This document shows positions 26,248-37,546 of a stretch of DNA of 64,000 nt, piece by piece. The stretch comes from Chaenocephalus aceratus (taxonomy: Eukaryota > Chordata > Actinopteri > Perciformes > Channichthyidae). The position numbers were made by a program, and so were the translations under genes. Below the pieces are notes generated by a model. It made no database searches. It was given only the letters and a program-made list of their open reading frames with translations, and was not told the DNA's origin. Where the stretch lies: the NCBI GenBank assembly GCA_023974075.1, contig CM043800.1, positions 24,753,718 to 24,817,717 of the forward strand, read 5' to 3'. Position 1 is the first letter of the stretch. The number at the start of each line of letters is the position of its first letter.

Positions 26248-28567
26248 AAAGTAAGTAGTCGTAATAATATTGTTTAAAACAGAAGGCAAAATAAATGCAG
26301 ATTCATTTATCACTGAATAATAAGTGAAGCAGAATAACCACATTCAGTCCTGTATTCAAGAGTGTTGGCTAAAACCATTAACCAATACTTGCTGACCAAT
26401 GGCTGTAATTGGACCGAGACCTGAACAAAGGTTTTAATTGGCTGTTGGCCCCGTCCGTATGAGCAGAAGGTAAACTTGGCCCTTAGCCGTGCCGCCTGCT
26501 CTGCTGCACATGGCTATTAATCTGAACTACTGTGCACTTTTGCCTGAAAATGTTCTTCACACAGAGAGAATTCTAAAAAAGAATTTGGACATATTACTTT
26601 TGCAATGTAGGTACAATACATATCTGATAACATGCCTAATTTTACTACAAAACGAGGAAAGGCAGGGAAGGAAAGACCTTTACTGAACATGTCATCATGG
26701 GAAAAGTAACAGTGTCATTGGAGCTGACTTCTTAAGTATAACAAAGCTTCTGTTCACCTGTTTATGATATGATATTGTGGTCTTTCTACAAATAGAGCTA
26801 ACTCCATATCGAACAAGTCAAACTCCAATTATAGCCAAAAGCTTAAAGTAACATTGAAGTTTCCCTTATAAAGGTCATCTGTGCTGCATCTGGCTCCCTG
26901 CCATGCAACTCTAAGAAGAAAGAAGTCTTATCTGCTCAAATAGTGCAGCCAGGGAAATGAAATGTGAAAAAATAAAATGTTTTAGTGATGTGTTTAATGT
27001 TTAAATACCCTTAGAACTTTATCTCATTATATTACGATAACTAAAAGAATGGAAACAAACAACATGTATTGGATTGGATTGGAGGGCTATGAAAAGAAAG
27101 AGCTGATCCTCCAGTACAAAGTTGCTTTAAAGCTGTGTTTGATGCAGTCATGGACCTCCAGTTACTGTATGTCAGCATTGCTATCAACATGGGATGGGAT
27201 GCACGCTGCCAGTCAGTGCAACAATACTGGTAATTGTTTACTGGATCAACAATTATATTGCAATGTTTAAAATGGCCTATTTCCAGTTATTCTTTTGTAG
27301 ATGTCAGTCTGCAGCTGCTGAGAGAAATAAAAAGGACATACTGTAGCTCAATTGAGTTAGACATTGTATGTCCATGCACAATGGAAACAGAAGCACCAGA
27401 AAAGGTATTTATTAATCTAGATGGAAAAATAGGAGCAGCAGTAGCGTAATGAGGTAAAGAAAAACTAAATCAATTAAACAATGATTACATAAACAGCATT
27501 CATTTGGTTAAAATATGTGATAATAATGTCCAATATTCATGTGAAAGTATAGTCGTACAAGTATACAGACAAACTGTATGCAGGAAAGAGAGCTGTTTTT
27601 AAACTTTGTCAGGCTGCAGATGAAGTTAGAAACTATGGAATTATTAGCAGAGCCACATATCTAGCTGTCTCCCATCTCACAGTCTCCAGATGGAGACACC
27701 ATATGTATCGGAAGGAGTTCTTCTTGGTAATTATAGTCTGTTTTCCAGCCCACATTTTCTGTAAGTTTACTCACAAGTCGCTGTTCATCTTAAACTTACT
27801 TATGTATTAGCCTTGAGAGCAATTGCTTCCCTTAATAAAGGTTGTCGTCTTGATGCATTTTGTTTTATATTCAAAACACTCCAGCCAGACATCTCTATAC
27901 TCCCTATTCTGCAGTCTGTGTAATGTCTGATCTGTCGTGTGCTACATGTGAAACCTTCAGACCTGATCCTCGAGACATTATCCGAAGTTCAGAAAATAAA
28001 CCCAGCAATAAGTTCCAAAAGGTGGAGACTCTTCATACTGACCTTAGCCATACAGTAAGAAGCGTTTACAAGGCAGTTTGCAGTGAAGAGGCACATATGA
28101 GGCCGGTAATGTATAGTCGACTCTGAATTTGATATCAAGGGTCCATTTCAAGTACCTTTTTTCCTCTTCAAGTGATCTTCAATTCTTGGTCAGAAACGTT
28201 TCTGTTATGAGCTTGAGTCAGGATTTCTGCAGCTTTTAAGCTCTTCGTTTGAAGAGGGAATAGTGTGCTGATATTATGGTTCCCCAGTTGCCCTTCTCCT
28301 GCCTTCAAACATGTCCCTCCTCTCTAGATTTTATTGATTTGTAAACTTTGACAAATGTCAGAGCAGGTCAGGTTCGAAGCAGACAGCTCTACAATGTCAT
28401 GTACTTCATATGTTTACATTTCAGAAAACACAACAATGAATATGCACCACCTGTCTTTGACACATGGTCAGTCAGCTCTGTTCCCTCGTGTTGTGACTGT
28501 GTGTGTAGTAATCAGCTGCTGTTTGAGGGGAACATCCATCTAACTGTCACCCTATAGTCCTTAGGGA

Positions 28568-28568
<1 letters not shown>
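26248..28568. other. intergenic, no gene seen
   Basis: AT-rich sequence with no domain-bearing frames, no RNA genes and no clear repeats. Confidence 0.35.

Positions 28569-28608
<40 letters not shown>
28569..28608. repeat. (CA)n microsatellite
   Basis: About 40 bp of AC repeats. Confidence 0.95.
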
Positions 28609-29950
28609 ATCTCTGTCTGGCAGACCATTGGTTGTAAAAAGACAGAGTGGAGACAAAGGGCAGCTACGCTTAATATTCTCCTCCTTTTCAACAGTTGTAC
28701 TATTTATTTCTTGTCTTTATCTGCATCACTTATATTCTTGATTTTATATTTTTCTAATGTCAACATCTTTGTGATAACTAACAAAATTAAGATCTGGTAC
28801 CAATTTAAGTTGAATTAATATCACATTTATTTCTCCAAACCAAGAACTCTCCAACATGTGCCGACATTTGATTGAATGCCTTCACCAGGTTTGATAGAGA
28901 TTACAATCAAATGTGTTTCTCAGCAACTCAGGCTCCTTACCTCTATACTCATTCATTGTATTTCCAACAGGTATTTACAATCTGATGCAGGCATAGAAAA
29001 TATAAGTAAAGTGAGGGAGGATTTAGAAATGTTTCAGACCTACTTGATAAGGAGTCTGTATCATGCAAACTGCATATTGTTGCTAACGTGGAATAATAAG
29101 CAATGCATTCAAAGATGTAGGTCTTGTATTTGTTTTATATTGAGCAAGGCAAATGTCATCTTATGAGAAAGAAAAAGGGAGACCAATATTTGTTTTCGTG
29201 AAATCAAAGTCTTTGATCCTTTTTTATCAGAACCCAAGAAACTGGGGGGGAAATCAGTTTGACAATATCTGGCTGATGAACTTGAATGTTTGAATCTTTT
29301 ATGAGATGTATAAGATTAAGTATTTGTCCTATTACCTGATAAGTACCATGTTTTTAGACAATTCTGCAAAATCCCAAGATGATGTTTCATGAACAACATT
29401 TGTATATCTAACTGCAAGTTATACTTTATATGGTAAAGTTAAGGTTAAGCAACTTAAGCAATTGACTAATGTTAGGACAACAACACCTAGACCACATGCT
29501 AAAGGCAGACGGTTGGTGACTCAGTAATGTGACAAAAAAGGCTGCTTGAATATAAAGTAATATATTTCATATAAGCATAAAAGCAGAGAAGAACTTCATT
29601 AACGTCATCTTTTCACTTCTCTTCTTAGTATTGGTTTTGTTTTTCTTTGGCCTGGATGTCTCTTTTCTTTTAGCTTGCTGCAGTGCACCGTCGGCCGGCT
29701 CATAAATCCCCCAACATGTCCCCACATTCTGTCTCCAGTTCACTGTCTCAGCCTCGGGCCAGACTGCCTGAACTCACAAGGTGGGCGGTGAGGCTCTCCT
29801 ACTTCAAGTCTCTCCTATGACAATCATTTAAATAATAATTAAAAAAACAAGCACGAAATGACACACAACTTGTGTTTGCTAAGGTCAGGTTTCTTAATCA
29901 TGAAGTCAAATGATGTTTACAGTTGTGTCTCTTCACCTCTGCATTCAGGC

Positions 29951-29951
29951 G

Positions 29952-30002
<51 letters not shown>
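29951..30002. repeat. (GTT)n trinucleotide repeat
   Basis: About 17 uninterrupted GTT units. The frames across it (poly-Gln and poly-Asn on the minus strand) are repeat artefacts. Confidence 0.95.
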
Positions 30003-30003
<1 letters not shown>

Positions 30004-30649
30004 AGAATATCGCTGCAGAATAAGAAGGTTGGATTAACTCTATCTGAACTTGATTTGCATGAAAGGGCAGTATTAAACAAGATGATGACACCCTAGAGCA
30101 AAACAAACCGGTATGAATTCTCATCATATATGTACCTGAAACAACACTTTGCATTGTGATTGGACAAGCACTGTTTACCTGGGGGGTATACTGCGAAGCA
30201 GGATTTTCGCTTAGCCGGCTAAATTCAGGGCAAACTCCGGCTTTCCGGTCATCCGAAGCTGGTTCTCTTTTTAGCAGGCTAGATCTCCATGGTAATATAT
30301 GCTAAGCAGCTAACCTGGTCGGGACCAGGTTAGGTTGCAGGCTAAGAGATCAACTCAGTGAAAGCACTGCCTGCTGACCAATCAGAGCTCAGTGTGCGGA
30401 GTTTAAAGCGATCAAGTCATATTACAGGAGAAAGGAAATACAGAAAAACTGCCGTCGCAGGAAAGACGGCCGGCAAAAATCACCGACTGTGTGAACGTGA
30501 ACATTAATAGAATATCACCTCCATCTTCAGAGCAATCTGACTATTATAACATTAGCGTTAAGAAAGCTTACTTAAATATCTGCCACAACATAAGTAACCG
30601 GATCAGAGTACATTAAGTACAGTCCGCGGCATATCACTTCATAATGTAT

Positions 30650-30951
30650 TGTAGCGACCCTGGTATAGGCTGTTGAGGGTGTCACTCAGGAATCCCCCGT
30701 CTCTCTGCCAATCATGGAGCTGCACGGGCTGCTGTCTGAGGTGCGGGCCTGTGGTTGGGTGAGCAGACGGGGGAGGGCGGGAAGTGTGACGTGTACAATG
30801 TGATATATAGGTGCTGTGTTAGAAGTCAGTGTCAATGTGTGTGAGGTTGAGCCTCAAGCTATACCCATCCGTAAACATATGTGTAGAAGTCAAGTTATTA
30901 AAGCCTAGTAACTTGAAGCTTGCCTCTCGACTCCTTCCTGTGAACGTTACA
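30650..30951 (+). repeat. 5' LTR of the gypsy element
   Basis: 302 bp, begins TGTAGCGACC and ends GAACGTTACA. It holds a TATATA at 30804-30809 as the likely promoter and ATTAAA at 30897-30902 as the likely polyadenylation signal. Matches the 3' LTR over its whole length as read. Confidence 0.95.
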
Positions 30952-30952
30952 T

Positions 30953-30966
30953 TGGTGTCAGAAGTG
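30953..30966 (+). promoter_or_regulatory. primer binding site, tRNA-Leu type
   Basis: TGGTGTCAGAAGTG lies two bases after the 5' LTR. It begins with TGG, complementary to the tRNA CCA end, and the next bases match the complement of the acceptor end of vertebrate tRNA-Leu(CAG). The match stops at 14 bases. Confidence 0.75.
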
Positions 30967-31041
30967 AATTTTCGAACGGAGGACGTCTATCCTGACGGGA
31001 GATCGTAACTGCGTCACGAGCTAGCCGGTAAGCTAGCGGAG

Positions 31042-32013
31042 ATGGAAAAGTTCAGCAAGATGGGAGTGAAGCAAGAAAATAGTGATGGAGAGGAAGATGG
31101 AGCATGCGGGTGGTCGAAGGACATGAGTGGAGAGTTCAGGAGGGCACAGGAGGCGAGAGAGCGCCTGAGAGAGTCGGCGATGAAGATGGCTAGAGACGCG
31201 GGAATGTCGCCATCTTCAGCGCCATTTCGCGCCATTTCCAAGCGGGAGGTAAACAACAATGGCGGCGCCCAGCAACCAACAGCAGCCGCCGCGTCCGTGA
31301 AGACACCCAAATACTCGGGTAAGGCAGACTGGGAGGCTTTCCATGCCCAATTTGAACTGCTTGCACATGCCGGGGGGTGGTCAATAGAGACTAAAGCACT
31401 ACAGCTGGCTTTGTGCCTCACAGACGAGGCTCTTTCATGTCTGCTACTACTTAGCCCGGAGGACCGACTCACCTATGAAGCGCTAGCGGGGGCTTTGAAG
31501 AGGCGGTTTGGACAGTGTTTCCCACCAGAGCTGCTCCGGAACGAGTTGAGTAACCGCTGTAGAGAGTTTGGAGAGACGCTGCGTGCGCTGGCTAACGACG
31601 TAGAGAGCATGACGCGGCGGGCGTATGGGCACATGCCACCCGGAGTGCAGAGTGAGCTGGCACGTGACCAATTCGTCAGGGCTCTTCGCCCTGCGGACTT
31701 GAGGATCGAGGTACAGCTGCAGCATCCACAGTCCTTGCAGGCGGCCTTGGAGATGGCTGTGGAGAGAGAGAAGGTGTGGAGTGGAGCTGCTAGGAGCAAC
31801 GGAGGGCCGGCAGCACCGGCTGTGAGGAGCTGCAGGGAGGAGGAGAAACCTGCATGGGTTACCGAGATGACGGAATTGATAAGGGCTGTTTCTCTGCAGC
31901 CAACAAGCAGACCAAGTACCAGGGTCTGCTGGGGCTGTGGTCAGCCAGGACATTTGGCCAGGGACTGCCCCAAGACATACCGGACCCGGGGAAACGACGG
32001 GGGGCCCGCATAA
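31042..32013 (+). CDS. gypsy Gag (nucleocapsid) protein
   Basis: A 323-residue capsid/nucleocapsid polyprotein of the LTR element. Residues about 90-240 have the look of a retrotransposon Gag capsid domain (a WEAFHAQFEL start, then helices with the LTYEALAGAL region). A single CCHC zinc knuckle follows near the C-terminus: C296-x2-C299-x4-H304-x4-C309, for RNA binding. The start ATG at 31042 is 90 bp past the LTR. The frame overlaps pol, which is in the -1 frame. A six-G run at 31999-32004, just before the gag stop, is the most plausible slip site, though it is not a classic heptamer. No internal stops. Confidence 0.92.
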   Translation: MEKFSKMGVKQENSDGEEDGACGWSKDMSGEFRRAQEARERLRESAMKMARDAGMSPSSAPFRAISKREVNNNGGAQQPTAAAASVKTPKYSGKADWEAFHAQFELLAHAGGWSIETKALQLALCLTDEALSCLLLLSPEDRLTYEALAGALKRRFGQCFPPELLRNELSNRCREFGETLRALANDVESMTRRAYGHMPPGVQSELARDQFVRALRPADLRIEVQLQHPQSLQAALEMAVEREKVWSGAARSNGGPAAPAVRSCREEEKPAWVTEMTELIRAVSLQPTSRPSTRVCWGCGQPGHLARDCPKTYRTRGNDGGPA

Positions 32014-35000
32014 AGGAGAAGATGCGGAACCAAGCCCGAGGACTCCTCAACCAAACCACAGCTGTAATGTCACCAACTCAGACATCCGAGGAAGGAGCCA
32101 GACAGCACAGCCGGGGGAGCCAGACTCTACGGCTTCCTGAAGAAGATGACAGCACATGCGGGGAGCATGTCGTCGCGGTGGGCCGTGCTGGTGGTGGGGA
32201 GTCCTGCTATGTCCCGGTCGACGTGGAAGGGGTGCCCTGCACTGCACTGGTGGACACAGGCTCTACAGTAACCCTGGTGAGAGCAGATGTGTTGCCCAGT
32301 GGGACTATGTTTGAGCCGACAGCGGTGCGTCTACGCACAGTCACAGGAGAGCTGGCGCCTATGAAAGGAAGAGGCATGCTGACTGTGGCGGTGGGGGGAG
32401 TTGAAGTGCAGCACCCCGTGTGGATAGCGGATGTACAGGACCCGTGTATTCTGGGTTTGGACTTTTTGAAGGCGGCTGGCTGCCTCCTGGATCTTCAAGC
32501 AGGCACAGTGAGTTTCCAGGGGGGGCCGGTGATTACTATGACCCGTATCCACGACCCGGCTGAGCCTGCAGGGAGACCCTCTACACCCACCGTGAGTACC
32601 CTAGGAACGGAAGAAAACCCTCCCCCCTTTTCCGTATCCCCGGTGACGGCCGCTCAGGACAATTCCCCATCGGTCACCCCCGGACTGTGCCACCAGATAA
32701 CAGCCCCCCCTCAGGTACCCCAGGCGGAGGTGGAAGAGGCTCAGTCTGCAGTATTGGAGGTGTGGAGGAAGAACTGTGGGGGCCTGAATCCCGAGCAGCA
32801 GGAGCAATTGGGGCAGCTTCTGCTAGAGTTCCAGGGCAGTTTTGCCATGAAGGAGGAGGAGGTGGGCCGAACGCACCTGGTAGAACACGAGATCGATACC
32901 GGGGACTCGCGTCCCATCAAGTGTCGCCCGCGGCGACTCCCCCTTGCTCGTCAGCAGGCTTGCGACGAGGCAGTGCAGAGCATGCTGCAGGCAGACATCA
33001 TCGAGCCCTCCGACAGCCCGTGGGCAGCACCTGTAGTCATGGTCCCGAAGAAGACAGGTGGCTGGCGGCTGTGCTCAGACTACAGACCGGTGAACGGGGT
33101 CACCAAGAAGGACTCATACCCTCTTCCCCGCATCGATGAGTCCCTGGACCTGGTCGCAGGGTCGTCGTGGTTCTCTTCCTTGGATCTCCGCAGCGGGTAT
33201 TACCAAGTTCCTCTGGCACCAGAGGCCAGACCAAAAACGGCTTTCTGCACCGGCCGGGGACTATGGCAGTTCAAGGTCCTCAGTTTTGGGCTGTGTAATG
33301 CCCCGGCCACCTTTGTGCGGTTGATGGACAGGGTGCTGTCTGGGATTCCCCGCCAGCAGTGTTTGGTCTACCTGGACGACATCCTGGTGCATGGCAGCTC
33401 GTTTGAGGCGGCCCTGGGATCTCTAAGAGTGGTGCTGGAGAGGATCAGAGCCGCTGGTTTGAAGCTACATCCAGACAAGTGTCATTTCCTGCAGAGAGAG
33501 GTCACTTTCCTGGGCCACAAAGTGGGGGGTGAGGGCATCGGCACCCTACAAGAGAAAGTGCAGGCGGTCGCAGGCTGGCCAAATCCTCGCAACCAGAAAC
33601 AGCTGAAGAGTTTCCTGGGCCTGGCCTCGTACTACAGGAAGTTTGTACGGGGTTTTGCTTGCACTGCCGCACCCCTGTTCCAGCTGCTGCAGAAGGACAG
33701 AGCTTTCCTGTGGTCTGAACAATGTCAAGCAGCGTTTGACAGCCTTCGGCGTGCCTTGAGTGAAGCCCCGGTTCTCGCCCCAGCCAACCCCGGCCTGCCG
33801 TTCACCCTGGACACAGACGCTAGCGGCGTTGGGGTGGGTGGAGTGCTCTCCCAGACTACACCAGAGGGGGAGCGGGTGGTGGCATACTTCAGCCGGGCGT
33901 TCAACAAAGCAGAGCGACGATACTGCGTCACCCGCAGGGAACTTTTAGCAGTGGTGCTGTCCATCAGGCACTTTAAGTACTACCTATGTGGGCAGGCGTT
34001 CATGGTGAGGACGGATCACTCTGCATTACAGTGGCTCATGACGTTCAAAGAGCCAGAAGGGCAGGTCGCCAGGTGGCTAGAAGAGCTCCAAGCTTTCGAC
34101 TTCAGGGTGGAGCACCGGGCTGGGGTGCGGCACACCAATGCAGACGCTCTCTCCCGCCGCCCATGTGCCGCCGGCGGATGCCACTACTGCGAGAAGAGGG
34201 AGACTCGGGAAAAGGAGCTGCTGGAGGAGGACATTGTCTGTGCGGCAGCGCGGAAAGTGGAAGAGGTTATCTGCCGGGAGCTCCAGACAGTGGACGGGGC
34301 CGAGTGGAAGCAACAGCAGGAGCTGGACGCCGTTCTACAGCCTGTACTGCAGTGGGTTGAGTCGCAGCAACGGCCACCGTGGGAGGAAGTGGCAGTGCTC
34401 TCCAAAGCAACCAAGGGGCTGTGGTCTCAGTTTGAGGCTCTACGTCTGTGTCAGGGCGTACTACAGCGGGCGTGGAAGGAGCCAGCAACGGGGGAGAAGA
34501 GGTGGCAAGTGGTGGTCCCGAGGGGTCTGCAAGAGGTCGTACTCAAGGCCATGCATGGAACGGCAGGCTCTGGGCACTTTGGCGTCACTAAGACTCTCCG
34601 GCGCCTTCGTCAGGGCTGCTACTGGGGGCAGTGTCGGAGGGATGTCGAAGACTTTTGTCGCCGCTGTGATTTGTGTATGGCGCGGAAGGGCCCACCTGGT
34701 CGTTCCCATGCTCCGCTACAACAGTTTGCCGTGGGGGCTCCGATGGAGAGAGTAGCGGTTGATGTGGTGGGGCCTCTACCCTTGTCAAACAGGGGGAACC
34801 GCTACGTTCTCACGGCCATAGACTATTTCACAAAGTGGCCAGAGGCGTATGCTCTCCCTGACCAAGAAGCAGAGACAGTCGCAGATGCTTTGGTGGCCGG
34901 CATGTTCAGCCGTTTTGGAGTGCCGGAGACCCTGCACAGTGATCAAGGGAGAAATTTCGAGTCCCGGGTGTTCGCCTCCATGTGCTCACAGCTGGGCATG

Positions 35001-35819
35001 CACAAAACACGCACCTCCCCCTTGCGACCTCAGAGCGACGGACTAGTCGAGAGATTCCACCGCACCATGGGACAGCAGCTGGCCATCCTCACGTCTCAGC
35101 ATCAGCGCGACTGGGACGAGCATCTGCCCCTCGTGCTCATGGCATGTCGTTCTGCAGTTCAGGAGTCCTCAGCCTGTTCTCCTGCCCTCCTCATGTTGGG
35201 GAGAGAGCTTCGAACCCCTGCTGTTTTGGCGTTTGGTCAGCCACCGGATTCCCTGGACACGCCTCCAGGGCCTGAGTACGCCAGGAGACTTCAGGACCGC
35301 CTTGATTCCGCTCACGCTTTTGCCCGCGATCAGCAGAAAAGTGCTGGGGTGAGACAGAAGCGGAACTACGACACCAGAACAAGAGGGCAGCATTTCAGGG
35401 CCGGGGAGTTGGTTTGGGTCTACAGCCCACAACGGAAGAAAGGGCGGTGCCCAAAACTGGACAGTCAGTGGGTTGGTCCCTGCAGAGTACTGGAGAGGGT
35501 GGGGGAAGTGGTCTACAGGGTGCAGCTGCCCCCAAAGGGGAGAAAAGTGGTGCTCCACAGAGACAGGTTGGCTCCGTACAGAGGAGTCGCTTCTCCACAG
35601 GCTGAACCCCAAGGAACATCGGGGCCCACAGCCGTTCCCTCGACACTCCCACTCAGGTCCCCCGACGAACAGAGTAGCAGTCCCCCATCAGGGACTGAGT
35701 GTCCCCTCATTGTTTCGTCGCCTGGGCCAGAACCGGCCACCCCTGTCCTCCTGACCCCAGTTCCCCTGCCGAGAAGGCAGGTACGACCCCCGGGTCGTTT
35801 CAGAGACTTTGTTTGGTAG
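31854..35819 (+). CDS. gypsy Pol polyprotein
   Basis: A 1321-residue open frame, read in -1 relative to gag; the first ~50 residues overlap gag and the real entry point is probably a frameshift near 32000. Domains in order: aspartic protease (LVDTGS, D134); reverse transcriptase (LDLRSGYYQV near 444, catalytic YLDD 506-509); RNase H (D653/D655, E696, D721, D764); integrase zinc-binding H901, H908, C938, C941; and the integrase core D970, D1030, E1066, where the last two are 35 residues apart (DX35E). The C-terminal region has a GPCRVL...RVQL module (GPY/F-like) and no chromodomain. All catalytic residues are present and there are no stops, so it may still be competent. It acts with Gag to copy the element RNA and insert it. 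Confidence 0.95.
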   Translation: MGYRDDGIDKGCFSAANKQTKYQGLLGLWSARTFGQGLPQDIPDPGKRRGARIKEKMRNQARGLLNQTTAVMSPTQTSEEGARQHSRGSQTLRLPEEDDSTCGEHVVAVGRAGGGESCYVPVDVEGVPCTALVDTGSTVTLVRADVLPSGTMFEPTAVRLRTVTGELAPMKGRGMLTVAVGGVEVQHPVWIADVQDPCILGLDFLKAAGCLLDLQAGTVSFQGGPVITMTRIHDPAEPAGRPSTPTVSTLGTEENPPPFSVSPVTAAQDNSPSVTPGLCHQITAPPQVPQAEVEEAQSAVLEVWRKNCGGLNPEQQEQLGQLLLEFQGSFAMKEEEVGRTHLVEHEIDTGDSRPIKCRPRRLPLARQQACDEAVQSMLQADIIEPSDSPWAAPVVMVPKKTGGWRLCSDYRPVNGVTKKDSYPLPRIDESLDLVAGSSWFSSLDLRSGYYQVPLAPEARPKTAFCTGRGLWQFKVLSFGLCNAPATFVRLMDRVLSGIPRQQCLVYLDDILVHGSSFEAALGSLRVVLERIRAAGLKLHPDKCHFLQREVTFLGHKVGGEGIGTLQEKVQAVAGWPNPRNQKQLKSFLGLASYYRKFVRGFACTAAPLFQLLQKDRAFLWSEQCQAAFDSLRRALSEAPVLAPANPGLPFTLDTDASGVGVGGVLSQTTPEGERVVAYFSRAFNKAERRYCVTRRELLAVVLSIRHFKYYLCGQAFMVRTDHSALQWLMTFKEPEGQVARWLEELQAFDFRVEHRAGVRHTNADALSRRPCAAGGCHYCEKRETREKELLEEDIVCAAARKVEEVICRELQTVDGAEWKQQQELDAVLQPVLQWVESQQRPPWEEVAVLSKATKGLWSQFEALRLCQGVLQRAWKEPATGEKRWQVVVPRGLQEVVLKAMHGTAGSGHFGVTKTLRRLRQGCYWGQCRRDVEDFCRRCDLCMARKGPPGRSHAPLQQFAVGAPMERVAVDVVGPLPLSNRGNRYVLTAIDYFTKWPEAYALPDQEAETVADALVAGMFSRFGVPETLHSDQGRNFESRVFASMCSQLGMHKTRTSPLRPQSDGLVERFHRTMGQQLAILTSQHQRDWDEHLPLVLMACRSAVQESSACSPALLMLGRELRTPAVLAFGQPPDSLDTPPGPEYARRLQDRLDSAHAFARDQQKSAGVRQKRNYDTRTRGQHFRAGELVWVYSPQRKKGRCPKLDSQWVGPCRVLERVGEVVYRVQLPPKGRKVVLHRDRLAPYRGVASPQAEPQGTSGPTAVPSTLPLRSPDEQSSSPPSGTECPLIVSSPGPEPATPVLLTPVPLPRRQVRPPGRFRDFVW

Positions 35820-35994
35820 TAAAGTAGAGTGAGACCCCTCGGTTCCTGTAGAGGGCAAGAATGCGCCCTGGTCTCATTGGAAGGGATGGTAGTCCACCCA
35901 GACCTTCCTAGTCAATGTAAGGGAGTAATTATAGTGTTTGTGCTGAGTTTTTTTTTGTTCCTCGTGGGCGAGGAATTTTGTAGTGGGGGGGTAG
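35820..35994 (+). promoter_or_regulatory. pol 3' leader and polypurine tract
   Basis: A 175-bp noncoding stretch. A purine tract with seven G (35985-35991) lies directly before the 3' LTR and is the expected plus-strand primer. Confidence 0.75.
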
Positions 35995-36296
35995 TGTAGC
36001 GACCCTGGTATAGGCTGTTGAGGGTGTCACTCAGGAATCCCCCGTCTCTCTGCCAATCATGGAGCTGCACGGGCTGCTGTCTGAGGTGCGGGCCTGTGGT
36101 TGGGTGAGCAGACGGGGGAGGGCGGGAAGTGTGACGTGTACAATGTGATATATAGGTGCTGTGTTAGAAGTCAGTGTCAATGTGTGTGAGGTTGAGCCTC
36201 AAGCTATACCCATCCGTAAACATATGTGTAGAAGTCAAGTTATTAAAGCCTAGTAACTTGAAGCTTGCCTCTCGACTCCTTCCTGTGAACGTTACA
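35995..36296 (+). repeat. 3' LTR of the gypsy element
   Basis: 302 bp, reads identical to the 5' LTR, followed by the GTAT target duplication. Confidence 0.95.
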
Positions 36297-36876
36297 GTAT
36301 CATATATCTCCTTATGTGTCAGCTGAGCCGTATCTGGCCGTGCAGCACTCACAGTGTCACATAGCCTACTGTATGCAGAAGTATTATTTTAAGCAACACA
36401 TTAAGTTGACGAAACACTCGAGACAAATGTAATTAAAGTCAGATCGTGTTTTAGACGGGGCAGTGATATCATAAACCTGTTATGTACGCATTCAAACACT
36501 TTTTCTTTTGCCAGCTGTATTCACCTTGCAGGTGCAGCTATGTGGCTTTGATCCTGGATCAAGTGTTTAAGTCATGGATGTTTAAAGTTTAACTTCTTCA
36601 TTTTTGACTAGTATTAAAGTTCACTTTTCATTCAGGAAGTATGACGCTGCGCTGTCAGTGCGCTTCTCCATGTTTGTGATTGGTTGAATGCTCCAGATAC
36701 CACCCCTTTCATGTGAACGCGCACCTAACTAGATAGGAAACGGCTGGTTTGAGCGATCCACTTGATAACCAGCGTCGTAGTACAGTTTAGCGAGAGCGCG
36801 TATGTTTTGGATTAGGCCAACCGGCTAACTCAAACATATCCAGGTTAGGTTGAACCAGCTTCGTAGCATAGGCCCC

Positions 36877-37317
36877 TGGAGTCCATCAGTCAGTTGAGAG
36901 CCATCTGAGCACTTGGTGGTCTGTAGCGTTTTTGGAAAAAGTTTAAAGAATGCCATAACAGTGCTTAGTCATGGAATGAGGATGAATTTATAGGTATTTT
37001 AGGGCATGCTTTGCAACATCTGGTGATTAATTTAACATGTTACACTTGCATCTGTGATTCTGTGAACTCTGGTTTGGTGTTGTGTAGTCACTTTGGTTGT
37101 TAGATATGTGTGTTTGCAATCAATGTCAAACATAATCAAATAAACAAGCAGTTCTGAGGGACAGTGGTGTGAACATATTGGAATGGATCAAGACTCCTAG
37201 CACTAACTATATATTTGTCTTAATGTCTGTTTCATTGTATGTTAATGAGTGGATTGCTGCTATAACTACAGGGGGTCAAACCCAACTGCAAGTTGTACAT
37301 AGGCCGTCTGCTCTAAA

Positions 37318-37320
<3 letters not shown>
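36877..37320. other. intergenic, no gene seen
   Basis: AT-rich flank of the nested element, with no features recognised. Confidence 0.35.

Positions 37321-37364
<44 letters not shown>
37321..37364. repeat. (CA)n microsatellite
   Basis: 44 bp of CA repeats, facing a GT array 100 bp downstream. Confidence 0.95.
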
Positions 37365-37365
<1 letters not shown>

Positions 37366-37461
37366 TTACCCCATGTGGAGCTGTAAGGAGGTTTGCTGAA
37401 TGGAGTTATTAACACGATGGGATTAACATGTAAACAATAGTGTTGAAAATGACACACATAA

Positions 37462-37463
<2 letters not shown>

Positions 37464-37519
<56 letters not shown>

Positions 37520-37546
37520 GTGTGTGTGTGTGTGTGCGCGTGTGTG

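Larger units (their letters stand above)
30650..36296 (+). mobile_element. Ty3/gypsy LTR retrotransposon, apparently intact
   Basis: A 5647-bp element bounded by two 302-bp LTRs (TGTAGC...GTTACA) that I read as identical, with the 4-bp target duplication GTAT at 30646-30649 and 36297-36300. Order: LTR, primer site, gag, pol (protease, reverse transcriptase, RNase H, integrase), polypurine tract, LTR. The domain order with integrase last is that of Metaviridae. No envelope frame and no chromodomain are seen. Identical LTRs plus open frames imply a very recent insertion. It is GC-richer than the host sequence and is inserted within an older short-TIR element. Confidence 0.95.
30183..36876. mobile_element. 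short-TIR DNA element (PIF/Harbinger-like), split by a gypsy insertion
   Basis: The left end GGGGTATACTGCGAAGCAGG and the reverse complement of the right end, GGGGCCTATGCTACGAAGCT, form an imperfect terminal inverted repeat. Both are flanked by TGG (30180-30182 and 36877-36879), a possible 3-bp target duplication. Internal subterminal sequence also mirrors: CCAGGTTAGGTTG near 30325 and CAGGTTAGGTTGAACC near 36841. Without the gypsy insert the element is about 1.04 kb and noncoding. Assignment to Harbinger rests on the G-rich TIR and 3-bp duplication only. Confidence 0.55.

Noticed and set aside
31014..31472. 152-residue minus-strand frame opposite gag, and many similar frames between 31 and 36 kb
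   Set aside because: Antisense or out-of-frame shadows of the GC-rich gag and pol genes.
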